The notes: generated by a model not told the origin, from the sequence alone. DNA of 64,000 bases from CAWAPD01 sp963783865 (GCA_963783865.1 CAWAPD010000003.1:496001-560000); one strand, 5' to 3'. Counted from the first letter of the stretch, positions 25,902 to 38,887 are shown. Numbers and translations are program-made.

Positions 25902-27920
25902 CTACTTGCCGGTCACCTTGACGGTCTTGCTGTACCCCACCGGACGCGTGACGCCCGAGAAGGTGTACGGACCGAACTTGGCGCGCAGCGTGGTTGCGCC
26001 CTTCGGGACCTTCCACTTGTAGGTGTATGTCCCGTCGGTGCTCGGAGCGACGGCCGCCGTGACGACGACGCTCGCGACGGTCTTCCAGCTGCTGCCCGAC
26101 TTCTTCTGGATGGTCACCTTCTTGCCGGCGCTCTGGTCAGAGCTCGACACGGTACCGCTGAGGGTGATCTTGGTACCGGTCTTGACGCTCGTCTTGGAGG
26201 CCTTGATGGTGACGGTGAACGGGATGGGCGCTACCTGAGCGACCCACGCGTTGGCCGCGTCGATCGCCTTCTCCGTGTAGGCCCAGTTGTGGATGCCCCG
26301 GCTCGAGTCCTCGGTGACGAATTCCTCGATGGTCTCGGCCTTCAGGAAGGCCAGGACGTTCGGGTTCGTCGAGGTCGGGTCGGACGGTTCTCCGATGTCG
26401 GCCGAGGCGTCCTCGGCGTCGGTGTACCCGATGCCGATTGCCGCGGTATCGAGCTTGGCGTCCAAGGCGGCCACCTGCTGATCGAACAGCGACTGGCGGG
26501 CGTCGAGGACCGGCTGGAGGTACAGCGCCAGGTCATCGGTCTTCGTGGCGTGGCACTGGCCGCAGGCCGAGTTCGGCATGGGGCCGGTCCGGCCGGACAC
26601 GGTCATCGTGTGCGTCGCCGCGTATTCCGGCGTGATGACCTTGAAGAGGTGGTTGGCGCCCGTTCCCGGAACGCCGTCGAACTCGATCCCGGTCGGGACC
26701 ATATGGCACTGGACGCAGTCGCCCTTGTGGACCGACGGCGTGTCAGGCACACCGAGGTCGGTGAGGGACGTGCCGGCCATCATCTCCTGCTGCGGATGAT
26801 GGATCTCCTCGCCGGCGACGACCTGACCGCTCTGGTCCTCCGGGACCTCGGTGTTGTGGCACTGCGTGCAGAGCGTCGCTTGCGGCCGCACGAGTTGCGG
26901 GTTGCGGCCCGAGTTGAACACGGACTGCTGATCGCCCGCGGCGTGCGGGTCGTGGCAGGTGACGCACGCGTCGCCGTACAGCAGGCTGGTCGGGTCAGGC
27001 GAAGGAACGCCGTTCGCGACCTGGATCTGATAGTCGGCGGAGTGGCACGGCAGGCATTCCGTGTTGGTGCCGTTGCCGATCGCCTTGAGGGTATCGAGGG
27101 CGTTCATGTGCGTGACCGCCGGGAATCCAGTCCCCGTGAAGCGGTCCTGCATCATCTCTTCGTACTGGACTGCGCTCTCGCCGTGCGCTCTCGCGCTGGC
27201 GGTGATCGGAGCGGCCCAGAAGAGGTTCCCGATCGGGTTGTCCGGCATCGGGATGTTCAGCACGTCGCTCAGAGGAGCGGCCGGCTGATACGCGCCGCTC
27301 GGGCTCGCCAGCGGCGTGGGGAACGGGTCGTACACCACGGGGTACTGCGGCTGGATCGTCGTAGGCGACGCCGCGGGTTGCGGCGTGTAGGTGTACGTTG
27401 CAACGGTCTTGCCGTAGCGCGCGTGGCACTGGCCGCAGATGTCAGGATTGGCCAGCGAGCCGTACTTGAACCCGGCGTCGTGCATCCGGGCGCCGTTGTA
27501 GTGGCAGTCGGCGCAGCCGACGTACGGCTCCGAGTAGGCCGCCGTCGAGTCGGGTGCCGGTGTGCCGGTCGGATAGACCGTGGGCGTCGCGGTCGGGCCG
27601 GGCTCCAAGGCGCCCTGCGCCTTGCTCGGATCGTAGTTGCCACTGTGGCAGCCGGCGCAGCCGGGGCCTTCGGAGATGGGCAGGGCGTTCGTCGTGAACG
27701 CGCTGACGTCGCCCAGCATCGAGTGGGCCGACGTCAACCACGCCGGGACCACCGTTGGGCCGATGCCGCCGGTGTCGTGACAGTTGGCGCAGTTCTCGAA
27801 AGTAGCGCCATAGACGGTGGTGTAGTCCGATCGCGCGCCGTTGCTGTCGGCGAACGCGGCTGGTGCCGCGATCAGCAACGCGACAGCAAGAACGAGCGCG
27901 AGAACGAGAACATGCTTCAC
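25902..27920 (-). CDS. secreted nonaheme c-type cytochrome with C-terminal Ig-like domain
   Basis: 672 residues from GTG 27918-27920, with AAGGAGGT four bases upstream. Signal peptide KHVLVLALVLAVALLIAAPAAFA. Nine CXXCH heme sites: CANCH, CAGCH, CADCH, CGQCH, CLPCH, CVTCH, CTQCH, CVQCH, CGQCH. After the last heme comes a helical region and a C-terminal beta domain of about 100 residues (KTSVKTGTKITLSGTV ... YSKTVKVTGK) like bacterial Ig/cell-surface modules. Expected outside the membrane, passing electrons between the menaquinone pool and an external or periplasm-like acceptor. No quinol oxidase or cytochrome maturation gene is near. Ends in TAG. Confidence 0.9.
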   Translation of the reverse strand: MKHVLVLALVLAVALLIAAPAAFADSNGARSDYTTVYGATFENCANCHDTGGIGPTVVPAWLTSAHSMLGDVSAFTTNALPISEGPGCAGCHSGNYDPSKAQGALEPGPTATPTVYPTGTPAPDSTAAYSEPYVGCADCHYNGARMHDAGFKYGSLANPDICGQCHARYGKTVATYTYTPQPAASPTTIQPQYPVVYDPFPTPLASPSGAYQPAAPLSDVLNIPMPDNPIGNLFWAAPITASARAHGESAVQYEEMMQDRFTGTGFPAVTHMNALDTLKAIGNGTNTECLPCHSADYQIQVANGVPSPDPTSLLYGDACVTCHDPHAAGDQQSVFNSGRNPQLVRPQATLCTQCHNTEVPEDQSGQVVAGEEIHHPQQEMMAGTSLTDLGVPDTPSVHKGDCVQCHMVPTGIEFDGVPGTGANHLFKVITPEYAATHTMTVSGRTGPMPNSACGQCHATKTDDLALYLQPVLDARQSLFDQQVAALDAKLDTAAIGIGYTDAEDASADIGEPSDPTSTNPNVLAFLKAETIEEFVTEDSSRGIHNWAYTEKAIDAANAWVAQVAPIPFTVTIKASKTSVKTGTKITLSGTVSSSDQSAGKKVTIQKKSGSSWKTVASVVVTAAVAPSTDGTYTYKWKVPKGATTLRAKFGPYTFSGVTRPVGYSKTVKVTGK

Positions 27921-28338
27921 GGGCACCTCCTTCCTGGAGTGTGGAGTGGGTCTGTAGGAATCCGCCTTCAAAGATCACACCTCCTTTCTACGCAAGCGGA
28001 AGTGGTCTGTGGGGGTATTCCGGCCGCACGCGGGGCGTGAGGGGCCGGGAGAGGGATCGACGGTCCGAGAGGAAAGGGGAGGCGAAACGGGCGCCGTGGG
28101 CGAGGCAGGTGTCCTCGACCGCAGCGGTCGGCCTGTCGGCTGCACCCAAGATAGTCGACCCCATTGGCATGGTCCCCTCGTGCGCTCCCCTGGTGTGCCC
28201 GTTCTATTGCGAAGGTCGCCCCTGGGTCAACGTTCGGCTGCCCTTGGGAAACGCGGCACAAGGGGCATCGCGGCGATGCTCCACGCACCAAACCATGCAA
28301 TAGTTGATTCTTATAGCCGAAACGCAGTTTGGCCGCAA
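27921..28338 (-). promoter_or_regulatory. long leader and promoter of the nonaheme cytochrome
   Basis: On the minus strand TTGCGG (28338-28333), 17-base spacer, TATAAG (28315-28310), giving a transcript start near 28302 and a leader of about 380 bases with no gene. It contains a second, perfect SD (AAAGGAGGT near 27979-27987) in front of an in-frame TTG at 27971, besides the SD used for GTG 27920. No GEMM or heme-related riboswitch consensus recognised. Confidence 0.5.
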
Positions 28339-28366
28339 CCTTTTTGGGTCACGGAGCGGGCTCGGG

Positions 28367-29617
28367 TCAGCCGGTCGCGTCCGGTGTCGGAGCCGCGGGG
28401 GGGTCGGCTGCTGGGGCGTCGGGGGTGGGGGCGTCGGGGACGGAGACGTCCCCGACGCCCCCACCGCGACGCCCCTCTTCGGTGGCCGGCCGCTGCAGGC
28501 CCAGGTCCCAGCCCTCGAACCTCACCCGTGGACGCAGGAAGAGGTACGTCTCACGCACCAGCGGGATCAGCGGCACGGCGATGAACATGCCCGAGATGCC
28601 GTGGATCTCCTGTCCGGCGAGGATGACGAAGATCACGACCAGCGGGTGCACCCGCAGCCGCGATCCCATGATCGTCGGCGTGAGGACGTGTCCCTCGATC
28701 TGCTGGATCGCCAGGTACGTGAGGATCACCCACACCATCGTGAGCGGCGAGTGGAGCAGGGCGACGAACGACGGCGGCACGGCCGCCAGGAACGGCCCGA
28801 CGTAGGGGATGATCTCCATGACGGCGGTCCACGCTCCGAAGAAGGCCGCATACTTGCTGCCTGAGGGGAACACACCGGTCATGCCGAGGATCCACATCGC
28901 GAGTCCGGCGCTGAGCCCGAGCGCGGCCGACAACAGGAGCTGCGCCTTGACGTAGTCGACGACGGCCGACTGTGCGAGGCGGACGTAGCTCTCGCCGTCG
29001 CTGCGCGACCGCGTCGGGAAGTGGTCGACGACGAAGCGCGAGATACGGCGCGAGTCGAGCAGCATGTAGATGGAGATCACGACGATCACGATCAGCAGGG
29101 CGACGGTGCGCACCACCGAGACCCCGAAGCCGAGCAGGCTGCCGGAGATGCTGGGCACGCGGTCGGCGGCCGACCGCGCGAAGCGCTGCAGCTGGGCCCC
29201 GACGTCGACGTTCAGATGGAGCCGGTCGGCGACGTGCTGGAGTTGGTCCACGAGGCTCTTCGCCTGGCTGGTCATCGAGGGCAGCGAGGAGAGCAGGTTC
29301 TTGAGCTGGGTCACGATCGCGGGCATGAGCGCTGCCGCGAGCCCGACGATCACGGCGACGGCCACGAGATAGACGAGGAACACGCCCACGTAGCGCGGTA
29401 CGTGGGCGCGCTTGAGCAGGTTCACGAGCGGGTTGAGGACGAGCGCCAGCAGCGAGGCCGCCAGGAAGATGAACACCGCCTGGCCGATGACCCCGAGGAA
29501 CAGCCAGACGATGATCAGCAGAGCCGGGATGAGCGCCGCTTGTAACCAGCGCGGCACGACGACGCGGCCCATGGGGGGAGCCTCGTGGTCCGTTGACCTG
29601 CCGTCGGCGGCTGCCAT
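28367..29617 (-). CDS. AI-2E / PerM-family membrane transporter
   Basis: 416 residues. About seven to eight membrane segments in the PerM arrangement: two N-terminal pairs, an amphipathic coiled segment (about 95-150, LVDQLQHVADRL), then VVDYVKAQLLLSAALG and the hallmark FGAWTAVMEIIPYVGPFLAAVPP and IQQIEGHVLTPTIMGSRLRVHPLVV. Family members export AI-2 or act in ion/pH homeostasis; substrate unknown. The C-terminal 40 residues are a Pro/Ala/Asp tail encoded by a repetitive stretch. Divergent from the dnaK operon. Confidence 0.88.
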   Translation of the reverse strand: MAAADGRSTDHEAPPMGRVVVPRWLQAALIPALLIIVWLFLGVIGQAVFIFLAASLLALVLNPLVNLLKRAHVPRYVGVFLVYLVAVAVIVGLAAALMPAIVTQLKNLLSSLPSMTSQAKSLVDQLQHVADRLHLNVDVGAQLQRFARSAADRVPSISGSLLGFGVSVVRTVALLIVIVVISIYMLLDSRRISRFVVDHFPTRSRSDGESYVRLAQSAVVDYVKAQLLLSAALGLSAGLAMWILGMTGVFPSGSKYAAFFGAWTAVMEIIPYVGPFLAAVPPSFVALLHSPLTMVWVILTYLAIQQIEGHVLTPTIMGSRLRVHPLVVIFVILAGQEIHGISGMFIAVPLIPLVRETYLFLRPRVRFEGWDLGLQRPATEEGRRGGGVGDVSVPDAPTPDAPAADPPAAPTPDATG

Positions 29618-29696
29618 GGACCGCAGTATACCGCCCGCGCCCGGCGCACCCGCACGAAGCGGCGGACTGTTTGCCGCTCGAGCCCGGCGGGCACAC

Positions 29697-29725
29697 TTGA
29701 CACACCTTGACTCAGATTTTATGAT
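29697..29725 (+). promoter_or_regulatory. near-consensus sigma70 promoter of the dnaK operon
   Basis: TTGACA (29697-29702), 17-base spacer, TATGAT (29720-29725). A direct repeat GACTCAG sits in the spacer (29709-29715) and again at 29733-29739 around the start site. No canonical HAIR palindrome or CIRCE element is present. Confidence 0.8.
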
Positions 29726-29760
29726 TGCAAACGACTCAGTAGTGCCAAGGAGGAATCAGC

Positions 29761-31656
<1,896 letters not shown>

Positions 31657-31661
31657 GTGAT

Positions 31662-31690
31662 GGGGCGGCGGCGGCATCCGCCGCCGCCCC
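31662..31690 (+). terminator. hairpin between dnaK and hsp20 (attenuator or mRNA processing/stability element)
   Basis: 13-bp perfect stem GGGGCGGCGGCGG / CCGCCGCCGCCCC with a 3-base loop CAT, five bases after dnaK. No U-tract; probably raises dnaK over downstream genes by partial termination or 3'-end protection. Confidence 0.5.
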
Positions 31691-31781
31691 CCTCCGAGAC
31701 GATGTGGGGCCGCGCGGCCAGTTCGCCTGCCGCGCGGCGTCGGGAGACTGTCCCCGAGAGGTGGACGCAAAGGAGGTCACT

Positions 31782-32234
31782 ATGGCGATCATCAGATGGG
31801 ACCCCTTCCGCGAGATGTCGACCGTGCAGAACCGCTTCGACAGGCTGTTCGACTCGGTGTGGGGCGGCCGCCAGGAGGCCTGGCTTCCTGCCGTGGACGT
31901 GTTCGACACCAAGGACGCGGTCGTGCTCAAGGCCGAACTGGCCGGCATGGACCCGGACGACATCCAGATCGAGATCGAGGACAACGTCCTCACCATCAAG
32001 GGTGAGCGCCGGTTCGAAGAGAAGGTCGACGAGGAGCGGTACTACCGCGTCGAGCGTCGCTTCGGCTCGTTCCAGCGCAGCCTGGCGCTCCCCCAGGGCG
32101 TGAAGGCCGACGATATCGCCGCAGCCTACGAGGACGGGATCCTCGAGGTGCGGGTGCCCAAGGCCGAGGAGGAGAAGCCGAAGAAGATCGAGGTCAAGGC
32201 GGCCAAGAAGACCGTCGAGGCCAAGACGGCCTGA
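31782..32234 (+). CDS. small heat-shock protein Hsp20
   Basis: 150 residues from ATG 31782 with AAAGGAGGT upstream. N-terminal IIRWDPFREMSTVQNRFDRLF, alpha-crystallin domain from about 35 to 130 (AELAGMDPDDIQIEIEDNVLTIKGER and the closing AAYEDGILEVRVPK), and a lysine-rich C-terminal tail. ATP-independent holdase that hands clients to DnaK. Its place inside the dnaK operon is notable and implies coregulation by the HspR-like protein downstream. Confidence 0.95.
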   Translation: MAIIRWDPFREMSTVQNRFDRLFDSVWGGRQEAWLPAVDVFDTKDAVVLKAELAGMDPDDIQIEIEDNVLTIKGERRFEEKVDEERYYRVERRFGSFQRSLALPQGVKADDIAAAYEDGILEVRVPKAEEEKPKKIEVKAAKKTVEAKTA

Positions 32235-32314
32235 GCGCGACGGGGCGGGCGGGTGCGGGTGCCCCGGCCCCGTCCGCCCTCCGCTGAACCCACGAGCCAC
32301 GCGAGCGAGACGAC

Positions 32315-32956
32315 ATGGTCGAAAGCAGGCGCAAGAAGGACGAAGCACAGGACGCGGCGGCCGCCGGTAAGGCCGGTCGCGGCGGCGCGGGCGACCCGGC
32401 ACAGGCCGCGACGGCCGGCGCGAAGGCGGCCGCCGGCGCCGCGGCGGCAGAGGCGGCTGCGAGGGCAGGCGCGCAGGAACCCGTCGGCGAGGCGCCGGTC
32501 CCGTCGCCCGACGACACGGCGGCCTCCCTCGCGCGCGAGCGTGATCAGTACCTCGACCACCTGCAGCGGCTCAAGGCCGAGTTCGAGAACTACCGCAAGC
32601 GCATGCAACGCGACAACGAAGCGCTGGTGCTGCGCGCCGGCGAGGGCGTGATCGAGTCGCTGCTGCCGGTCGTCGACAACATGCGGCGGGCGCTCGAGGC
32701 GGCCGAGAAGCACGAGGAGGGGCAGCTGATCAAGGGCGTCGAGCTGGTCGCCGGTCAGCTGACCGCGATCCTGGCGAGTCACGGCCTGGGCGAGGTGCCG
32801 GCCGAGCGCGGCCTGCCGTTCGACCCGACGATCCACGAGGCCGTCATGACGCAGCCCGACGATCTCCCGGAGGGCCTGATCGCGGCCGTCGTGGATCGTG
32901 GCTTCACGCTGCACGACCGCCTGCTGCGGCCGGCGAAGGTGATCGTGACGGCCTGA
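32315..32956 (+). CDS. grpE: nucleotide exchange factor GrpE
   Basis: 213 residues. An Ala/Gly-rich charged N-terminal 65 residues, then the coiled coil (RERDQYLDHLQRLKAEFENYRKRMQRD) and the beta-wing ending GLIAAVVDRGFTLHDRLLRPAKVIV. Releases ADP from DnaK. One base from dnaJ. Confidence 0.94.
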   Translation: MVESRRKKDEAQDAAAAGKAGRGGAGDPAQAATAGAKAAAGAAAAEAAARAGAQEPVGEAPVPSPDDTAASLARERDQYLDHLQRLKAEFENYRKRMQRDNEALVLRAGEGVIESLLPVVDNMRRALEAAEKHEEGQLIKGVELVAGQLTAILASHGLGEVPAERGLPFDPTIHEAVMTQPDDLPEGLIAAVVDRGFTLHDRLLRPAKVIVTA

Positions 32957-32957
32957 G

Positions 32958-34100
32958 ATGGGCGACTTCTACCAGACGCTCGGCGTCGACCGCAAGGCTT
33001 CACAGGACGAGGTCCGCAAGGCGTTCCGCAAGCTGGCCCGCCAGTACCACCCCGACAAGAACCCGGGGGACAAGGCGGCCGAGGAGAAGTTCAAGGAGGC
33101 CAACGAGGCCTACGAGACGCTCTCCGACCCCGAGAAGCGCAAGCAGTACGACGAACTCCTGCGCCTGGGCGCGTTCGACCCTCGCGCCGGCGGCGGGTTC
33201 CGACCCGGCCAGGGGGGGTTCCAGGGCTTCGACCCGCGCATGTTCCAGCAGGGCGGCCAGTCGTTCCAGATGGGAGACATCGGAGACCTGCTCTCCAGCC
33301 TCTTCGGAGGCGCCGCGCAGGGGGGCCGCGGCCGCGGAGGGGCCGCGGCCCCAGAGCGCGGCGCCGACCTGCAGGCCGACGTGACGATCTCGTTCGAAGA
33401 GTCGCTGCGCGGGGCGACCGTGCGCGTGCCGGTCGAGAAGATCGACGCCTGCCCGACGTGCCACGGATCGGGCGCGGCACCGGGCACGACGCCCAAAGTC
33501 TGCCCGGTCTGCAACGGCCGCGGCGTCCAGGCGCAGAACCAGGGCCCGTTCGCGATCTCGGTTCCGTGCCAGCGCTGCCACGGCAACGGCACCATCATCG
33601 AGTCGCCCTGCGCGACCTGCAACGGCAGCGGCGTGACCCCGCAGATGCGCCGCTACACGGTGAAGATCCCGCCCGGGGCCAAGGAGGGCACGAAGATCCG
33701 CCTCAAGGGCAAGGGGGAGGCCGGCCGTCGCCACGGGCCGGCCGGCGACCTGTACGTGGTCGTCCACGTCGAGAGCAGCGACCTGTTCGAGCGCCGCGGC
33801 GAAGACCTCGTGATCGAGGTCCCGGTGACGGTCGCCGAGGCGGTGCTCGGTACCCAGGTCAAGGTCCCCACGCCCGGGGGCGGCCGGGTGTCGCTCAAGG
33901 TCCCGGCCGGCAGCAACGACGGCCGGACCCTGCGGGTGCGCGGCAAGGGCGCGCCGCGGCTCAAGGGCGGCAACGGCGACCTGCTGGCAAGGGTGCATGT
34001 GGTGATGCCGGCCAAGCTGAGCAAGGAGCAGCGCAAGCTGGTCGAAGAGCTGGGCAAGACCCAGGCGGACCCGCGCGCGGAGCGCTTCGGGGCCGCCTGA
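32958..34100 (+). CDS. dnaJ: chaperone DnaJ (Hsp40)
   Basis: 380 residues. J domain with HPD (RQYHPDKNPGDKAAEEKF), a Gly/Phe-rich linker (RAGGGFRPGQGGFQGFD), four CXXCXGXG zinc repeats (CPTCHGSG, CPVCNGRG, CQRCHGNG, CATCNGSG) and the client-binding C-terminal domains. Type I DnaJ; stimulates DnaK ATPase. Ends shortly before hspR. Confidence 0.96.
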   Translation: MGDFYQTLGVDRKASQDEVRKAFRKLARQYHPDKNPGDKAAEEKFKEANEAYETLSDPEKRKQYDELLRLGAFDPRAGGGFRPGQGGFQGFDPRMFQQGGQSFQMGDIGDLLSSLFGGAAQGGRGRGGAAAPERGADLQADVTISFEESLRGATVRVPVEKIDACPTCHGSGAAPGTTPKVCPVCNGRGVQAQNQGPFAISVPCQRCHGNGTIIESPCATCNGSGVTPQMRRYTVKIPPGAKEGTKIRLKGKGEAGRRHGPAGDLYVVVHVESSDLFERRGEDLVIEVPVTVAEAVLGTQVKVPTPGGGRVSLKVPAGSNDGRTLRVRGKGAPRLKGGNGDLLARVHVVMPAKLSKEQRKLVEELGKTQADPRAERFGAA

Positions 34101-34126
34101 CGGGCATGACGGGCAGGTGAGCGACG

Positions 34127-34543
34127 ATGGCCGATGACACACCGCGGGTCGACAGGCCCCTGTTCATGATCTCGATGGCGGCCGAGCTGGCCGCCATGCA
34201 CCCGCAGACCCTGCGCCTGTACGAGCGGCGGGGGCTGCTGGCGCCGCGCCGCTCGGCCAAGAACACGCGCCTGTACTCTCTCGACGACGTGGCGCGGCTG
34301 CGGCGCATCCAGGAGCTGACCGAGCTCGGCCTGAACCTGGCCGGCGTGGAGCGGGTGCTCGAGCTCGAGCGTGAGATGACGGCGATGAGGGAGCGCCTCG
34401 AGCGGCTGCAGGCCGAGCTCACCGAGACGGTGGCCCGCATGCACAGCGAGATGCGCGCGGTGGAGCGCTCGTTCCGCCACGACCTCGTGCCGGTGAGCAA
34501 GACGATGGCGGTCGTGCGCATCGAACGCCGCAAGAAGAGGTGA
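34127..34543 (+). CDS. hspR: HspR-type MerR-family heat-shock repressor
   Basis: 138 residues. MerR-type winged helix: FMISMAAELAAMHPQTLRLYERRGLL followed by TRLYSLDDVARLRRIQELTELGLNLAGVERVLEL, the HspR signature, then a coiled coil and a basic tail. HspR represses dnaK and clp operons in Streptomyces and uses DnaK as corepressor. The expected operator upstream of dnaK is not a canonical HAIR, so its site here may differ. Confidence 0.9.
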   Translation: MADDTPRVDRPLFMISMAAELAAMHPQTLRLYERRGLLAPRRSAKNTRLYSLDDVARLRRIQELTELGLNLAGVERVLELEREMTAMRERLERLQAELTETVARMHSEMRAVERSFRHDLVPVSKTMAVVRIERRKKR

Positions 34544-34553
34544 GAAGTACCAG

Positions 34554-36995
<2,442 letters not shown>

Positions 36996-37001
36996 GAGCC
37001 G

Positions 37002-37036
37002 GGCGGGGCGGCGGCGCGGAGCGCCGCCGCCCCGCC
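37002..37036 (+). terminator. terminator of the dnaK-clpC operon
   Basis: 16-bp perfect stem GGCGGGGCGGCGGCGC / GCGCCGCCGCCCCGCC, loop GGA, six bases after clpC. Confidence 0.65.
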
Positions 37037-37057
37037 GTCCATCGACCGCCGACCCTG

Positions 37058-37086
37058 TTGTAGCGTCGTCGCCGGCCTCCTATAGT
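37058..37086 (+). promoter_or_regulatory. promoter of the 75-residue small protein gene
   Basis: TTGTAG (37058-37063), 17-base spacer, TATAGT (37081-37086). Predicted start near 37093, two bases before the ATG at 37095, so the mRNA would be leaderless. Confidence 0.6.
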
Positions 37087-37094
37087 GAGACCCC

Positions 37095-37322
37095 ATGAGA
37101 CCCCGTCTACGGACCGTGTTCCTGGGCAGCGTCCTGAGCGCGGCGCTGAGCGTGATCGCGACGCCGTGGCTGCGTCGCGTGCGCCGCGTCGCGGCGGCGG
37201 GCGGCGGCGGCCCGCGGGCCGCCGCCGCCCGCCGCGGGGTCGCTGCCTTCGCCGGGACCCCCTGCTCGCGAGAGGCGAGCGTCGCCGGGGCTGGCGACGC
37301 AACTGCCCGCGACGAGCGCTGA
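37095..37322 (+). CDS. small membrane-anchored protein, unknown
   Basis: 75 residues. LRTVFLGSVLSAALSVIATPWL is one membrane segment, followed by a basic, Gly/Ala/Arg-rich tail with one cysteine. A good promoter positioned for leaderless translation supports it being real. The TM-plus-basic-tail layout recalls small YtxH-like proteins, but similarity is only structural. Confidence 0.5.
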   Translation: MRPRLRTVFLGSVLSAALSVIATPWLRRVRRVAAAGGGGPRAAAARRGVAAFAGTPCSREASVAGAGDATARDER

Positions 37323-37362
37323 TCCTCTGGCGGTCGTCGCTCATCGCTGGTAGTGTTGGGCC

Positions 37363-37743
37363 ATGGATTTCTCCGTCTTCGATGAGGGGAGCAGCATGGT
37401 CGATCTGCCCGTCAGCCAGGCTGGCGTCGAGGACGCGGACTTCCGGGTCGAGATCGGCTTCCAGGAGTTCGAGATCATCGCCTTCAGCGGCGACCTCAAG
37501 ATCGTCGGCCGCGCCCACTTCGGCATCACCGGCCGCGCGTCCTCGCAGCGGCCGTCCGACTACCTGCGCCACTTCGCCGACACGCGTCTGACGCTGTCCC
37601 AGGTGTGTATCTACCGGCTCGCCACCGACGAGCTGCTCGACACCACGCCCTTCGTCATCCTGAACCTCGATCGCGTCGACCTGGTCTACGCGCGCGAGCC
37701 TCAGGACGAGGGCGACGCGGCCGGGACGCCCGCCGGGGCCTAG
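37363..37743 (+). CDS. hypothetical protein
   Basis: 126 residues, ATG 37363. Acidic N-terminus, then alternating beta strands (FRVEIGFQEFEIIAFSGDLKIVGRAHFGI) and a YLRHFADTRLTLSQVCIYRL helix-strand unit. No family recognised. Three bases separate it from the MBL-fold gene, so they form a unit. Stop is TAG. Confidence 0.65.
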   Translation: MDFSVFDEGSSMVDLPVSQAGVEDADFRVEIGFQEFEIIAFSGDLKIVGRAHFGITGRASSQRPSDYLRHFADTRLTLSQVCIYRLATDELLDTTPFVILNLDRVDLVYAREPQDEGDAAGTPAGA

Positions 37744-37746
37744 CCC

Positions 37747-38439
37747 GTGTACGCCGTCGACGTGCTGCTGCCGACGGCCCGGTTCGCCTTCTCGGTCGAG
37801 GGTGACAGCACGGTCGTGCTGCCCGAGCATCGCTCACCCCAGGCGTATGCGCTCTACCAGGAGCTGAAGCGCGACCAGCCCGTCGTCGGCATGACCACGT
37901 TCCCCAACTCGATCCTGTTGCGCGGCGAGCGCACCATCCTCGTCGACCCCGGCCTGCACCTGCAGAACCAGCCGGTCCTGGCCGCGCTGCGCGCGCGCGG
38001 CGTCGACCCCGACGCGCTCGACCTCATCGTGCTCACCCACGCCCACCTCGACCACGCCGGCGCTTGCGCCGACGTGACCGGGCCGGTCGTCGTCCACGGG
38101 CTCGAGCGCACCGAGCTCGACTGGGCGATGGTCTCCGGCATCCTCGAGCTGCACCCCCTCACGTTCCTCGACGGCGCCGCGGGAGAGATCGCGCCCGGCC
38201 TGGAATGGACCCTGACGCCGGGGCACAGCGCCGGCAGCATCTGCTTGAAGGTCGCCACGGCCGAGGGGCCGGTCGCCCTGGTCGGCGACACGATCGGCCC
38301 CCTGCGCGAGGACTTCGATGCGATGTCGCCCGCTCCGGGTGAGGGGCCGGCCGACCTGACCCTCGCAGCCTGGAGGCTCGTGCGTTCCTGGTCCCCGGTG
38401 CGGGTCGTGCCGGGCCACCTGCCGCCGTTCGCGCTCTAG
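37747..38439 (+). CDS. MBL-fold metallohydrolase
   Basis: 230 residues from GTG 37747. Metallo-beta-lactamase fold with TFPNSILLRGERTILVDPG, metal ligands in LTHAHLDHAGACADV, then LTPGHSAGSICLKV, ALVGDTIGP and a final VPGHLPPF. Binuclear zinc/iron hydrolase; substrate unknown (glyoxalase II-, lactonase- and RNase-type members share these motifs). Immediately follows the 126-residue hypothetical gene. Confidence 0.85.
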   Translation: MYAVDVLLPTARFAFSVEGDSTVVLPEHRSPQAYALYQELKRDQPVVGMTTFPNSILLRGERTILVDPGLHLQNQPVLAALRARGVDPDALDLIVLTHAHLDHAGACADVTGPVVVHGLERTELDWAMVSGILELHPLTFLDGAAGEIAPGLEWTLTPGHSAGSICLKVATAEGPVALVGDTIGPLREDFDAMSPAPGEGPADLTLAAWRLVRSWSPVRVVPGHLPPFAL

Positions 38440-38512
38440 CGGCCGGCCCCGGCCGGCGCCGGCCGCTGTGCTAGACTTCAGGCTCCAGACCGTCGCGCCG
38501 GGAGTGTAGCCC

Positions 38513-38848
38513 TTGCCTATCTACGAATACCGTTGCGAAGCCTGCGGGCACACCTTCGAGGTGTTCCAGAAGTTCAACGACGTGCCCGTCGAGGTGTGCG
38601 AGCGCTGCGGGGCGACCGTCAGCCGTGTCTTCCACCCGGTCGCCATCCACTTCAAGGGCTCCGGCTTCTACACCACAGACTACGGCAAGCCGGGGGCCCA
38701 GAAGCGGCCCTCCAGGGACGGCGAGGGCGCCGCGGCCGAGAGCGCCGCGGAGACCGGCGCCGCAGCGGCCAAGACAGGCGACGCCAAGGCGTCGACCGGC
38801 GCCGGCTCCACCGCGGCGCCCAAGGACAAGGGCAGCAAGAAAGACTAG
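38513..38848 (+). CDS. FmdB-type zinc-ribbon protein
   Basis: 111 residues from TTG 38513, SD GGGAGTG. PIYEYRCEACGHTFEVFQKF and VCERCGATVSRVF form the CXXC...CXXC zinc ribbon of the FmdB/CxxC_CxxC_SSSS family, followed by HFKGSGFYTTDYG. The tail is Ala/Lys/Gly low complexity. Role unsettled; often found with transcription or amide-metabolism genes. Ends in TAG. Confidence 0.88.
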   Translation: MPIYEYRCEACGHTFEVFQKFNDVPVEVCERCGATVSRVFHPVAIHFKGSGFYTTDYGKPGAQKRPSRDGEGAAAESAAETGAAAAKTGDAKASTGAGSTAAPKDKGSKKD

Positions 38849-38887
38849 ACACGCGTCGCAGCGAGGGGCGCGTGGCGAGGGGGCGCC

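Noticed and set aside
27971..27988. Sequence resembling the 3' end of 16S rRNA (GATCACACCTCCTTT) on the plus strand
   Set aside because: It is simply the complement of a strong Shine-Dalgarno in the cytochrome leader; no other rRNA sequence surrounds it.
29703..29740. HAIR (HspR) palindrome at the dnaK promoter
   Set aside because: Half sites CTTGACT and ACTCAG are about 21 bases apart instead of 7 and imperfect.
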